Notes: a model not told the origin generated them from the letters alone. DNA of 64,000 bases from Eunapius fragilis (GCA_963681505.1 OY811973.1:8914763-8978762); one strand, 5' to 3'. Positions 29,815-41,833 are shown, counted from the first letter of the stretch. Made by a program: numbers and translations.

Positions 29815-32432
29815 ACGTATACAAGCAGCTATTACATCTCTGTTGAGGCATGGAAATTTTCTTGTACCCCCACAACTTGACGAAGCCAAGACAGATGGCG
29901 TAAAAAATACAGTAAGGAGATTTCTTATCAGCTTAGTAGGCGAGTTATTGCTCTGGTCTATCGCTTCTTCCAGCTGGCGTTTAGAAAGATACACCCCATA
30001 GCCCTCTACTAATTCAACCTACAAGTATTACCTTATTTGACTTCTGTAAATGCAACAAAATTTTCACATACCTGCACATGTCTTCACACCACCAATAGGT
30101 GACTGACTGCGACCAATGGAGGCATTGGAACAGACAACTGGTGAAGGTGATCTCACAGAAGACTGACTACGACGAAGAGAGGCATTGGAACGGACAACTG
30201 GTGAAGGTGATCTCACAGATGACTGACTACGACCAAGAGAGGCATTGGAACGGACAACTGGTGAAGATGATCTCACAGATGACTGACTACAACCAAGAGA
30301 GGCATTGGAACAGACAGCTGGTGAAGGTGATCTCACAGAAGACTGACTACGACGAAGAGAGGCATTGGAACGGACAACTGGTGAAGGTGGTCTCACAGAC
30401 GACTGACTACGACCAAGAGAGACATTGGAACAGACAACTGGTGAAGGTGATCTCACAGACGACTGACTACGACCAAGAGTGGCATTGGAATGGACAGCTG
30501 GTGAAGGTGATCTCACAGAAGACTGACTACGACCAAGAGAGGAATTGGAACGGACAACTGGTGAAGGTGATCTCACAGACGACTGACTACGACCAAGAGA
30601 GGCATTGGATTGGACTACTGGTGAAGGTGATCTCACAGAAGACTGACTATGACCAAGAGAGGCATTGGAACGGACACCTGGTGAAAGTGATCTCACAGAG
30701 GACTGACTATGACCAAGAGAGGCATTGGAACGGACACCTGGTGAGAGTGATCACACAGAGGACTGACTACGACCAAGAGAGGCGTTGGAACGGACAACTG
30801 GTAAAGGTGACCTCACAGAAGACTGACTACGACCAATAGAGGCATTGGAACGGACAACTGGTGAAGCTGATCTCACAGAAGACTGACTACGACCAAGAGA
30901 GGCATTGGAACAAACAACTGGTGAAGGTGATCTCACAGACGACTGACTACGACCAAGAGAGGCATTGGAACTGACAACTGGTGAAGGTGATCTCACAGAA
31001 GGCTGACCACGACCAACTAGGGCAGGTGATCCAGCTGGAAATGAGAATGGTGACTGATCAGTCTGGTGGTGTGCCTGCAAAAGAATGACATGTAGTTAAT
31101 GATTAGCTTGTGTAATTACAACAAATTATTACCTCATCCGCAGTGGTTGTAAAAGAGTTAACATCATCCACAGTATCTAGGAGTTGCACCTAAATGCATG
31201 GAAATCAGATTACAATTACATTAACATGTAAAAATCAACTCACAGAAACATCGCCATGATTGAGTGTGGTCCCTCTCATATCATTCGATTGGTACACAAC
31301 ACTACGAGTAACTATGAAAAGACATTATTCCATCATTATACCATGCATGCTTTACACTTGCACTTGAAAGTTGTTTTGTAATGTGCATTCACAAACAAGT
31401 ACATGTATACACTTATTTTTCTCACCACGCTGCTTTCCCATCATGTGGTGATGAAAAATGTCTTTGTGGGCTAGTATGCGCTCATGTAGATTTTTTTTTC
31501 TTCTTTGATGGTCTCTCAATTGGATCCAACTTTGTAGGTGTCGTAGAATGAACTTCTGTCGCAGCACTTTCAAGAAGTTCATCACGTGTGCTCTCCATAG
31601 CAATTAGCTGATCTATTTTCTTCTCTAGATCTCGACGATCACCTGAATTGAAATAGATAAACCAGCTCTAGGACCTAGTTCACAGAGTGTATTTTATCTT
31701 ACAGTATATTTATTTCATTGTTATTCATTTTTGACATGACATCATATTCATTCAATCAATGCAGGCATGATCCATCGTAGTGTCTATTAATTGTCCTGAT
31801 CGAATTTCACCCAGGTGTACAGCAAAAAAAGTGTTGATAGAAAGGACCTATACTTGCATTTAACGATACTGGCTTATTGTACAAGTCCATGCATTTAGGA
31901 TTGGGCCGAGACAACTAATGCTTAACTACTTGTAAAACAAGAAGTGCTGGCGGACATATCAACTAGCACTAAGAGTATCAAAAGGAGTAAAGCGTTAGTT
32001 ATCTTGGCCCGATCCTAAAATGACTAGCTCGTACAATAAGCCAGTCGCTCTAGCAAGGAGGAAAAGGTCAGCAGACCGCTCTTCCATCGCCTTGCGCGAT
32101 ATTAACTTACCTGTACTTAGGGACCGTAAACTACACAATCGCCTAAACCAATTCGTACAGTACTTCATACATAGGTACATCATCATTTCTCTTTCAGTCA
32201 ATATATGCACACATTCTTACGTATTCTTACCAGATTTTGCGAGCACTTCACCATCATAAAGCTTTTCCCCACACCATTTGAACTGTGATATAGCTCCCAC
32301 GTACGTTTGGCCACCTTGTCGGACGGTTTTCTTAGAAATGACGCTCAACATTTCGTCGTCAAGCCATCTTACTAACAGAAAACTCGGACACGGGAGCGAT
32401 GTCATCGGAACTACGGCTCTGCTCTCAACCAT
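29815..32432 (-). CDS. BEN-domain protein with 20-residue repeat linker
   Basis: Multi-exon gene. Exon 1 (32432-32231, ATG at 32432, donor GTAAGA) encodes VRWLDDEMLSVISKKTV then KWCGEKLYDGEVLAKSG, a segment that in my recollection precedes BEN domains in related proteins. Exon 2 (about 31650-31430) is charged and helical (DRRDLEKKIDQLIAMESTRD). Then come short exons (about 31320-31240, 31195-31140) and a long exon of about 15-16 repeats of SNASLGRSQSSVRSPSPVVR (31075-30070). The last recognised exon (about 30018-29815) encodes the BEN domain: GYGVYLSKRQLEEAIDQSNN, SPTKLIRNLLTVFFTPSVLA, LNRDVIAAC. BEN domains bind DNA or chromatin; the S/R/P repeats resemble phosphorylatable linkers. In exon 2 a run of nine A shifts the frame unless one base is removed. 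The terminal exon is not certain. Confidence 0.65.
30099..31020. repeat. 60-bp coding minisatellite, about 15 copies
   Basis: Unit GAGGCATTGGAACGGACAAC / TGGTGAAGGTGATCTCACAG / A-GACTGACTACGACCAAGA, exactly 60 bp, in phase with the BEN-gene frame. Substitutions are frequent but indels absent, so the 20-residue period is kept throughout. This argues for selection on the minus-strand frame. Confidence 0.95.
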
Positions 32433-32493
32433 GCCAATTGAAAATAAAACATGTGAAGCATCACGTGCTCGTTAATAAGTTGTTTCTTTTTGA
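32433..32493. promoter_or_regulatory. 61-bp divergent promoter with CACGTGCTC
   Basis: Space between the BEN-gene ATG (32432, minus) and the EnSpm-like transposase ATG (32494, plus). Contains CACGTGCTC at 32462-32470, an E-box. The same nine bases occur in the other divergent spacer at 49031-49039. Bidirectional use is inferred from geometry. Confidence 0.5.
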
Positions 32494-34708
32494 AATGGCG
32501 GGTGCAAGTAGACGAGTACACAACTCAATCCAATTTCAGTTTTCAGACCCTCTGTCAAAACTTGCGACAAGCAGAACTACACGCTACAGGATAAAGAAGA
32601 AACGGCGTTGTGACATGGCTATTGGGGAAGCTGGTCAGCAAACTACTGTAAATGCAGACTGTGAGTGTGCGGAACACGTAGAACAGAATGATAAGCAAGA
32701 AGCCTATACAACCGTGACAGATGAGCCATTCAATGTCCCTGAAAATGATGTAATGCTTGAGCAGCATTTTGTACCGATTTTACGTGATTTACCCGAAGAG
32801 CCAGAATTTTTACCAAATGATTAATCCAATCCAAGCAATTTCTCAGAGTGTTTAGCCAATGACGAATTACCCAGGGAGACAGAATTTATTCCAGGTGTGT
32901 GTCGTGATGAACAAGTTTATTCATTGAGTTCTGAACCATCAGAATCCAATGTACTCTTAATGCAATACATCATGCGACACAATTTAACACAGGGAGATTT
33001 ATCAGACCTTCTTAAACTTCTTCACATTTTCATGGCAAAAATAGACTTGCCCTCATCTGTATATATGTTCAATAAGCCTTTTATGGCAATGAACTTTCCT
33101 CTTGCGTTTCATTATTTTTGTAATAACTGTATCCTGTATCCAAGATATTTCCAAAGATGCACAGCACTGCCCTAAATCTAAAGCCACACTACTATCTAAA
33201 GGATCGAGATCAACGTTTGTAGAGCTTCCATTGGAGTTGCAATTGCAAAATGTATTACAAAGTAAGACTGACGTACATGCATGTGCATCATATTTGTGTG
33301 CTAGCGAGATCTGTATACATGCGATGTGTATGAATGTATTACTTATATCTGCATGTATAATCATGATCTATATAGCTATAGTGTGCATTATAATAATCAT
33401 GATAATTTTTTTTGTACAGGATGTTGGGAAGATATACCACAGATGTATCATTTCCGTTGTGAAAAAAGAAGTCATTACTGTGATGTGTATGATGGTGCTT
33501 TGTATCGCGCACTGATTAAGGATGGATTTCTAAGCAACAAAAATAACGTATCATTCACCCTAAATGCAGATGGTGTTCCAGTGTTTAATTCATCATCCTT
33601 CTCATTGTGGCCAATCTACCTTCAAATAAATGAGCTTCCTATTTAAAAAAAGGTACACTGACATATTATAATTCCGCCCATGCATGCATGCAGGTATTTT
33701 ATTATCATTATTTAATTCGATCAGTATACATGTGCTTATACCATGTATGGTTTAATTATTTATGCATCTAAATTGTTCAGATTGATTGAAAACATATTTT
33801 TCTTGCATGCAGGCACTTAATAGAGAACAGATTGGTAGCAGGTCTCTGGTATGGAAAAGGAAAACCAGAGGTGACTTTTGTATTAAGATATTTAGGTGAC
33901 ACTTTGGCAAAGTTATACTCTGAAGGTATGTATACATGCATGTGTGTGCATATATATACTAGACTACAGTAATTTGTGTGTCATATCTATATGCGTAGGT
34001 GTTGAAGTTACATTAAACGGAGATAGTCACATCCATTTCAGAAATCAAGCAGTGCTTTTAGCTTGTACATGTGATTTACCAGCAAGAGCTCTGCTCACAA
34101 ATATGGCGCAATTTAATGGTTATTATGCATGCCTGCGTTGCACTCAAAAAGGCAAGTATTTTTATAAATTCACATAATTTCAATAATGAGTACAGTTATC
34201 CTAAATTAAATTACTACTTTTTTAAGGAGCAGTAGTTAAAACAGCAAATAATGAACAAGTGATGACCTTTCCATATCAACTTGAAGATCCAACAGGACCA
34301 ATGAGAACCTGTGAGCAGTACTGGCAAAATGCAGCTGATGCTGTACTTTCTGGATCTCCTGTGGGTAGATTTGATATTCATATACACAACATATATATAT
34401 ACAGTTAATTGTATCTATGTGTTACTTGCATATAGGTCCATGGTATTAAAGGGCCTTCATGGTTGGCAACCATTCCACGGTTTAATATTATTAAGGGTGT
34501 CAGCTTTGATTACATGCACATTGGGTGTCTTGGAATAACTCGACTTCTACTGCATCTTTGGTTTGATTCAACCCATTCTAAGCAACCATGGTATCTCCGA
34601 TGTCACATTAAAGAAATAGATAGATTATTGTGTGCCATTACTCATATCGAGAAATCGCCCATACATGGCGGTCATCTTGCATTTTATTTCAAATTGAATT
34701 CTAAATGA
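32494..34708 (+). pseudogene. EnSpm/CACTA-like transposase, 5' part, decayed
   Basis: Exons on the plus strand: 32494-33260 (MAGASRRVHNSIQFQFSDPL...); about 33419-33650 (TLNADGVPVFNSSSFSLWPI, YLQINELP); about 33813-33924 (ENRLVAGLWYGKGKPEVTFV); 33999-34151 (CDLPARALLTNMAQFNGYYA, CLRC); about 34228-34361; 34438 on (HGIKGPSWLATIPRFNIIKG, FDYMHIGCLG). The N.DG.......S.WP......LP and CD.PA.......F.GY..C..C motifs are those of TNP2-type CACTA transposases. Damage: in-frame TAA at 32822-32824 and about 33644, a frameshift near 33115 in a T run, and a GC donor after CTQK. The frame runs out after 34650, where repeat-rich DNA begins. Confidence 0.75.
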
Positions 34709-34800
34709 CCTCGAAAAATACTAAAAATTGGTCTGAATTTGAATTGTAGTTTTCATTGCGTTCCAATAAAGCAATTGTATACAAAAATCAAGAAACAAAA

Positions 34801-34859
34801 CGTAATTACCATCGTAGTCTCGTTCCCGGGTCTGGGGACGAGACTAGCTGGTAATTACA
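34801..34859. repeat. 59-bp palindrome, family C-like
   Basis: GTAATTACCA, TAGTCTCGT and CCC pair with GGG, ACGAGACTA and TGGTAATTAC around a small loop. Related terminus to the 133-bp palindrome at 11714-11846. It lies in the DNA that splits the transposase gene. Confidence 0.7.
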
Positions 34860-35247
34860 ATTACTGATCAATAACTTCGAATTAATGCAATTTTAATTGC
34901 GCTTCGTTAATAAATTCCTATACTCAAGCCCCCCCCCACCCACCAGACAAGTGGTGGATGCACAAACAATAAAACTCGGACTTCCGCCGTGACATATACA
35001 TTACTCGTTTATCAAGGTAGTCTTATAAATATAAGCGGTACCCCCTACAGCCTTGGGAATCCTTGCATTGCCGTAGTTCTCTTTCAATATATGTATGGCT
35101 ACCGTTTTATTATTTTTAATTGTACGCTTTAAGTACTGTGACGTCACGTTGAGAACCTCATAGCAGGGCCTGTACTTTTAAAACATAACCCTTGTTGTGT
35201 GGAAGTCCTGGTAGCAATTCATGCATGTAGTCATGTATATTCAGGGC

Positions 35248-35248
35248 T

Positions 35249-35337
<89 letters not shown>
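35248..35337. repeat. (GT)n microsatellite
   Basis: About 45 dinucleotides with one TT interruption. Further CA/GT tracts in this segment are at 35460-35505, 35704-35779 and 37734-37806. Confidence 0.95.
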
Positions 35338-35341
<4 letters not shown>

Positions 35342-35702
35342 GTTGCATGCTCATAAGGTTTCTTGACCACATCAGCAGCGGTCATGTTGTGTAAACAGAT
35401 CCCAAATTGAATTGTCACATCTACATGTAGAGCCAGGACAATGTCCCATGCCGTGTCTTACACACACACACACACACATACACACACACACACGCACACA
35501 CACATCATCATGAAAGTCCCCTGCTGTGCTGAGGCATTTGCCCATTGCGACAGAAATCAGTTTATGTGGAGAGAACTGAAATGTTCACACTACCAAACAA
35601 ATTTAACACACATACATAAAAAGTTTGATTCCTGCACATGTTAGTGACCTCCGTTCTCTTCTCCAGACCTTACTCCTATATGGGTTGGTAGGCATGGCTC
35701 TG

Positions 35703-35782
<80 letters not shown>

Positions 35783-36142
35783 GGAGGGGCACATTAAGAT
35801 GGAAATCTGATATCAGCAGTAGTCTCCTGGGCAAGTGCCTTCATGACGTCAGCATCTAATTCAAAAATCATGTAATAATATGCATTGCCCAAAACACATT
35901 CAAGTATAAACTCAGAAGCACAGTTATAGGATTATCAGCTCTGTCAAATTTGTGGTTAACTGGACTAAGGTAGTTTACATAGTACATGTACTGCTTCATG
36001 CTGTGGCCTCGCTTGTGGTATACATGTATAAAAGGACTATAAACTAGCATCAACTTCAAACCCACATGTTAAAAAGTCCTTCCTATTTTCAGGACTTATA
36101 GCCACACCATTCTTTATTTTAGAAGATATCCATCCATCCATG

Positions 36143-36262
36143 TGTTGGACTGGTGTGTTGTAGGTACTGGACTGGTGTGTTGTATGTACTGGACTGGTGT
36201 GTCGTATGTACTGGACTGGTGTGTTGCATGCACTGGACTGGTGTGTTGTATGTACTGGACTG
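36143..36262. repeat. 22-bp satellite, left array of copy A
   Basis: Five to six units of GTGTGTTGTATGTACTGGACTG. The same unit in the opposite orientation forms the array at 36985-37370, so the two arrays face each other across about 0.7 kb. Confidence 0.9.
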
Positions 36263-36984
36263 GCCATACCAGTTCAATACACCAGCCCAGTACATATACC
36301 AGTCCAGTTCAACACACCAGTCCAGTACATAATACACTGTATGTGCTGTGTTGTATGTACTCAACTGGTATGTTGTATGAGGGGGGAGGAAAGGGGGTGG
36401 GGCATTGCCCCTACACAAAGAGGGAGGGTGGTGGTGGGAAGTACTAGATACCAGTGTACCATCCTCAGAATTTTTAAATTTAGGTGAGATCCCCCCACAC
36501 TCTGAAGCCTTGGAGAAGCCATGGGTTTATATGAAGCCATGTGTGTGAATAGCTCATATATACTTTCCAGTGGCCCAGTCCTTACATCTATTGAGATAGG
36601 GTTTCACTGCCATTATCAAGGGGCTTCCTTCCAGTAAAAAGCTACAGACCCCTAGAAATGGACCATGTACATAACAAAAAAAAAAACGCACAGACAGGCA
36701 CACACACAGTTTGCTATGACGAAATGCAAAGCCTCTCATTTAAGTCATTTAGCACATGGAATGTAGAAATATGTGAGGTGGTGGCAAGCAGATAGGCCAG
36801 CTAATAGCTAATGCCTCTGTACTGCATGTAGGACACAGGAACTAGTGAGACACACCCACCCATAATCAGAGTACTTGGTGTCATTGTTCCTGGATTACAG
36901 TGACCACAGTGCCACATTGCAATCCAGTAGGTACATCACACCTACAACATACCCATCCAGTGCATACAAAAGTACAGACAACAC

Positions 36985-37370
36985 ACTTATATTCTTATGA
37001 ACACACCAGTCCAGTACATAAAACACACTTGTCCAGAGCTTTCTACACACCAGACCAACACACTAGTCCAGTACATACAACACATCAGTCCAGTACATAC
37101 AACACACCAGTCCAGTACATACAACACATCAGTCCAGTACATACAACACACCAGTCCAGTACATACAACACACCAGTCCAGTACATACAACACACCAGTC
37201 CAGTACATACAACACACCAGTCCAGTACATGCAACACACCAGTCCAGTACATACGACACACCAGTCCAGTACATACGACACACCAGTCCAGTACATACAA
37301 CACACCAGTCCAGTACATGCAACACACCAGTCCAGTACATACAACACACCAGTCCAGTACATGCTTGTAA
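36985..37370. repeat. 22-bp satellite, right array of copy A (inverted)
   Basis: About 16-17 units of ACACCAGTCCAGTACATACA-AC. The six-frame translations (TSPVHTTHQSSTYNTPVQYI and CMYWTGVLYVLDWC) are artefacts of the 22-bp period and should not be annotated as proteins. Confidence 0.95.
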
Positions 37371-37729
37371 CATGCCAGTCCTGTACGCCAAACCAGCAAA
37401 CACCAGTCCAGTTGATAGGAACAGGCATTATCTATGAAAGCCTTTGCACTTTTGTGGCTGCTGTTTTATAGGACTGGTACAACTTTTTTTCCAAGTTGCC
37501 GTCATGACTTGGATGCTCCAAATGCAACCTGGTACAGTATGGCTCGATCATAGAGAAAATTCGCAGCTGGATCATAGAGAAAATAAAGCATATACATTGG
37601 TAACTAAAGAAACCATCAGTGTTCATAGCAACCACTATGAAAACTAATAGTTGGCTTAGTCCCAATGTATATGCTTTATTTTCTCCATGAGTGAGCTGTG
37701 AAATTTCACTATGACTGAGCCAGTACTAT

Positions 37730-37787
<58 letters not shown>

Positions 37788-37869
37788 ACACACACACACA
37801 CACACACAAATATTCCAGAATGCAGGAGAACCAATCAAAACAGCTCATAACAATTTAACATAGATTAGG

Positions 37870-38440
37870 TCAGAGGTCATCAACAATAGTGTCCAGTGCA
37901 ATTGAGAGGTCATCAACAATAGTGTCCAGTGCAATTGCCAAGTAGCCCTTGCAGTTTAAGTTAGTGATATCTTCTTTGGATAACCTGAATACACCTGGCA
38001 ACAGCTCGGTGCTCACCAGTGTTTCAAATTCAGGAGGGCATAATGGCAGATCCCTGCATGTCTGTGTAGCTAAGCAGTATGCCAGCTCTTGAGCATCCAC
38101 AGGCTTCTTGCACTCCACGAAAGGCCCACCTATAGAGTACTGAAGTAACGTAGCAACCACACCTCAGTGCAAGTCTTACCTAGGTGTCCTCCAAGATTGT
38201 ACAAGTCATTAGGAACATCACAGGGACAGTCTGCAGATCTGTTATATCTAATCCTGTGAGTGTTCCAACGTGCCTTGAACTCGTCCAAGTCGTTTTGAAT
38301 CAATGGTGTGAAAACAAACCCTGCTACGTGACTGTAGGGTCAAATAAAATTTACATTTTCTGATGACACTAACATTCCGTACCGCTGAAGTAGATCATCA
38401 GGGTCATACAGGCCATCCTCAACCAAAGACTGAAAATTTG
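37870..38440 (-). pseudogene. C-terminal fragment of an rve-integrase transposase
   Basis: Three minus-strand exons: about 38440-38385 (SLVEDGLYDPDDLLQR), about 38335-38180 (FTPLIQNDLDEFKARWNTHR, IRYNRSADCPCDVPNDLY, donor GTAAGA) and about 38130-37870 (GGPFVECKKPVDAQELAYCL ... stop). The pattern of an integrase-like C-terminus with LD.FK..WN.HR.R...... P..LY parallels the transposase at 57888-59354 (ALEVFKQAWNLHPLSSERNL). The catalytic core is missing. A 33-bp duplication (about 37878-37943) lies in the last exon. Confidence 0.6.
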
Positions 38441-38449
38441 TAACCAATA

Positions 38450-38525
38450 CAACTGTCACATGCATCCTTCAAAAGACTGTCACATGCATCCTTCAATAGA
38501 CTGTCACGTGCATCCTTCAATCTAT
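38450..38525. repeat. 25-bp tandem repeat, three copies
   Basis: ACTGTCACATGCATCCTTCAA repeated three times. The following 38525-38780 has an open plus frame (LPASESLPEKITRGSLLDEH) that I do not recognise. Confidence 0.75.
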
Positions 38526-38978
38526 GTGCCCTTATGTATTGCAACTAAGCACAACCCTAATTTACCTTCCAGCTTCGGAATCGCTTCCAGAAAAAATAAC
38601 ACGAGGATCATTATTGGATGAGCACACTTTAGCTCACATAACCTTCCTTGAGAACCTAGGAATAAGAAGACATACTTATAATGGCTCACACCAAACATCG
38701 AGATTTACCCATCAATGCAGGCATGAATTGGAAAACCGAATGGTTTCAGTTTCCAGCAGGCAGGAGATGCAGAGTTAAAAGGACGAGAGGCTGCCAGAGA
38801 TAATAGAGAGAGATAATAGAGAGAGATTTATTTATTTATTTACTTTTTAAGCCCAAAAATCTACCCAGGCAATTGCCTGGGTTGCCTGCTGCGCTCCGCC
38901 GGCCATGCTGAACCGTCTTGAGAATTTGTCTGTGCTTGGTACGATATCCGTATATAAATTGGCTGCGCGTTATTAAGG

Positions 38979-39438
38979 GTTGCGATCAGCCCCGGATCCA
39001 GGATTTGGCTAAGGGGGGGGGGGGGGGGGGGGGGGGGGGGTGGTTTTACTGGAGGGGCGGCACATTGCCAATGAATGCATGCGAAGCCAGGGGCGGATAC
39101 GAAAAGCGGGGGGGGGGGGGTGCTGTCCGTTTTAGGCCCGATCCAAAAGCGGGGGGGTGCTGTCCGTTTTAGGTACGATCCAAAAGCGGGAAGGGGGGGG
39201 GGGGGGGGGGGGTTGCTGTCCGTTTTAGGCCCGATACGAAAAGCGGGGGGGAGGGGGGGGGGGGCTGCTTGCCGTACGATGATTTAAATCTTGGTTTGTG
39301 CGCGCGTGCGTGATAGTGCGTGGGGAATGGAGCGGGGGTGGGGGCGGCAATTGGTCCCAGAGGGCGGCATTTCGTATGAATGGGGGGGGCGGCCGCCCTC
39401 CCCCCCGAGCCTATGCTGGATCCGGGGCTGGTTGCGAT
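38979..39438. mobile_element. Non-autonomous hAT-like element with perfect 8-bp TSD
   Basis: Element 38987-39430: left end CAGCCCCGGATCCAGGATTT, right end CTGGATCCGGGGCTG. Flanked by exact GTTGCGAT at 38979-38986 and 39431-39438. The interior is mostly poly-G tracts separated by repeats of TGCTGTCCGTTTTAGGCCCG. No coding capacity. Confidence 0.92.
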
Positions 39439-39439
39439 A

Positions 39440-40240
39440 TGAAGAGTGCGCATATATAGTCTCTACTACGACAATACACCAGTTAAATGGGAGGGATCAA
39501 CAGGTATTTGATGTTAAATGAACAAGATGCAGCTCTCTCAAAAAAACGCCATATCAATGAGGCCATGGCGCATCTAGCCGCAATGGATTTTTTTGGTTTA
39601 CGGTATTGTCTAATTATGGACCCTTTTGTCCAGCCATATGTATACAAAAATAACTACAAGTTATTAATTTTTATTACATGTTGGACGATGCCCATGGATT
39701 ACATCAGCTGGTAAGCGCCATTTTTTCCAGCAGTGAATTCTATTATGGCCAACAGAGACCTTGTTCACTTTTAAATTGTTAGGAAGGAACATATTAAGAG
39801 AAATAAATTATATTCAGCTGTCATAAAATACTAGAATGTATGAAGAGTAGTAATCCAATGGCGCAACTAGAAATATCTTTATGTGTCAATAATTATTCTT
39901 TGTGGAATATTGTAATGAGGTCAAAAAAATAACACATTGTATACTTGTCTATGGGAAGCACTATTTTGCTTTTTGGAAGCGAAAATTTCAATATAAAGGG
40001 ATACTTTTTTTTACTGATTTGATGAATTGTGATACTGATTGAGATAGATCCGTTGGCGCAAGTGTTGTATCACCTAGGGCTGGTTAGTTATTATCAAGTA
40101 TTATAATTTTCCGTACAAAATCAATAGAACAATTCTTGAATATTACACAAAAGTAAAAGACGGAACAATCAAACAAAAATCATACTTAAGCCTTGGTAAA
40201 CATTAGCAACAGCATGCAATTATAAATGACCAAAATCCTG
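39440..40240. other. Spacer with no supported gene
   Basis: About 0.8 kb of AT-rich sequence. A short frame at 39487-39590 (NEQDAALSKKRHINEAMAHL) is not recognised. Otherwise nothing found. Confidence 0.4.
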
Positions 40241-40244
40241 ACTT

Positions 40245-41503
40245 TCAGGTTTCCCGTTGACCGCTCATTTCTCGATATGTCCACCTGATGAAATATTAAG
40301 AGCACCAAGAAGTATTGAAGGAACCTTGAATTATTGGAAAGGTACAAGTGTATATATATACATGTTTGTGTGTAATGCCTGCATGCAGATAGGTGTGTTT
40401 ACATGCATGTATGTGTTTGCACTGCGCAGCATACGAACTAAGAACGTGGTTACTACACTACAGCCCTGTAGTACTGCACAGATTTTTGTATAGCGACTAT
40501 TACCAACATCATCTCTTATTTGTGGAAGGCATATATTTTTTGTTGAAAGACACTGTGGAGGAAGAAGACATCTCAAAAAGTGGAGAACTATTAATGCACT
40601 ACACCTATCTTTTTCCGGTTCTGTATGGTAATTAACCGTTTTCATGCATTCAGTTTATTCCTCGCATTTATCATAAATGCATGTATGTGTATGTCTACAT
40701 GTATATTTGTGATAGGTGAAAGATACAGTTCAATGAATCTCCATGGACTTATACATCTTCCAGATGTAGTGAAGTCATTGGGTCCACTTTGGGCTCATTC
40801 ATGTTTTCCGTTTGAGTCTGCAAATGGTGAAATGTTGAAGCTATTTCATGGAACAACATGTGTTGAAAAGCAGGTCATATGTGTTATGATAAGTTAATTT
40901 TTACCACTTGTTTATAAATCAGATTGCTAATCGTATTGGAGTAATATCAACGTTACCACTGCTTGGTAAAAAAATTGCTACTGGAAGCAAAGAGGAAGAA
41001 CTTTTTTGGAAAATGTCTAACTCTTATGGAAGGAGTAAAAGGTATAGTATTGTTTGATATGTGCTTTTCATTGCTCCATCTGTTTTATCCAATGCAGCCA
41101 TTGCAATTTCATATCAGCTGATATCTGTATGCATGGAAAACCATGTGGCACTGAGCTTACCCAAGAGCACATTGGTGTATTTACCAAAGGTGATTTTGCA
41201 ATCCCAGCTGATTATCCTGTTGTGTTGTACTCCAAAATACATTTCAGAAGCACTGGCAGAATAGTGAAAACTAAAAGAAAGTTACACAAAGGCCTTCTTC
41301 GTAATAATTCTGGAATCGTATTCTGCGATCAAGATGGCATGACATGTTATGGAGAGTTATTATTGGTTGTACTATGTGAGAATCATGATGCCTATGCAAT
41401 TGTCTTCCCTTTTATTCCAACTGGAGAAATTCTGAGTAACGATTCTGTCACAGATTGCTCCATTGACCAACACATTACAAAGCTAAATCTGCCGTACGTT
41501 TAA
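40245..41503 (+). pseudogene. EnSpm/CACTA-like transposase, 3' part
   Basis: Continues the gene interrupted at about 34700. Exons: 40245-40341 (ICPPDEILRAPRSIEGTLNY, WK), about 40430-40627 (ELRTWLLHYSPVVLHRFLYS, ELLMHYTYLFPVLYG), about 40715-40872 (RYSSMNLHGLIHLPDVVKSL, GPLWAHSCFPFESANGEM), about 40922-41041, and about 41110-41503 (GELTQEHIGV-type to stop). The NLHGLIHLPD..K..GPLW..S.F.FE..N motif is typical of the C-terminal part of TNP2/CACTA proteins. The true sequence joining it to the 5' half may be one long intron into which repeats inserted. Confidence 0.7.
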
Positions 41504-41590
41504 CATAGCTAGTATACATTATATTTAAAATGGTAATACTTTCATTTTAAATATATAGTTCAGTGACTGGACTCAAGAAGTGCATACCTA

Positions 41591-41833
41591 GTGGACTCCA
41601 CCCTATCCTGTGCTATTGAGTGGAGTCCACCCTACCCTGTGCTACTGAGTGGAGTCCACCCTACCCTGTGCTATTAAGTGGACTCCACCCTCACCTGGGC
41701 TATTAAGTGGAGCCCACCCTACCCTGTGCTACTGAGTGGAGTCCACCCTACCCTGTGCTACTGAGTGGACTCCACCCTAACCTGGGCTATTGAGTGGAGC
41801 CACTTACTCTGTAGAATTGAGTGGACTCCTCCC
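41591..41833. repeat. 29-bp satellite, left array
   Basis: About eight units of GTGGAGTCCACCCTACCCTG-TGCTACTGA. Faces the inverted array at 42502-42730. Followed by a poly-C tract at about 41838-41858. Confidence 0.95.

Larger units (their letters stand above)
34925..37857. repeat. 2.9-kb repeat segment, copy A (intact, 'empty')
   Basis: Matches in inverted orientation 51744-52127 joined to 59599-62557. Landmarks include GGTAGTTTACATAGTACATG, AACCAATCAAAACAGCTC and the same order of CA microsatellites and 22-bp satellite arrays. It contains no coding region. It sits within the 5.5-kb block separating the two halves of the EnSpm-like gene. The long frames crossing it are products of satellite DNA. 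Confidence 0.85.

Noticed and set aside
36119-37437. Frames encoding TSPVHTTHQSSTYN or CMYWTGVLYVLDWC repeats (also 59614-61256)
   Set aside because: Products of the 22-bp satellite. Both strands and several frames are open together, and unit period is not a multiple of three.
39041-39287. Gly-rich ORFs over poly-G tracts
   Set aside because: Homopolymer artefacts inside the hAT-like element at 38987-39430.
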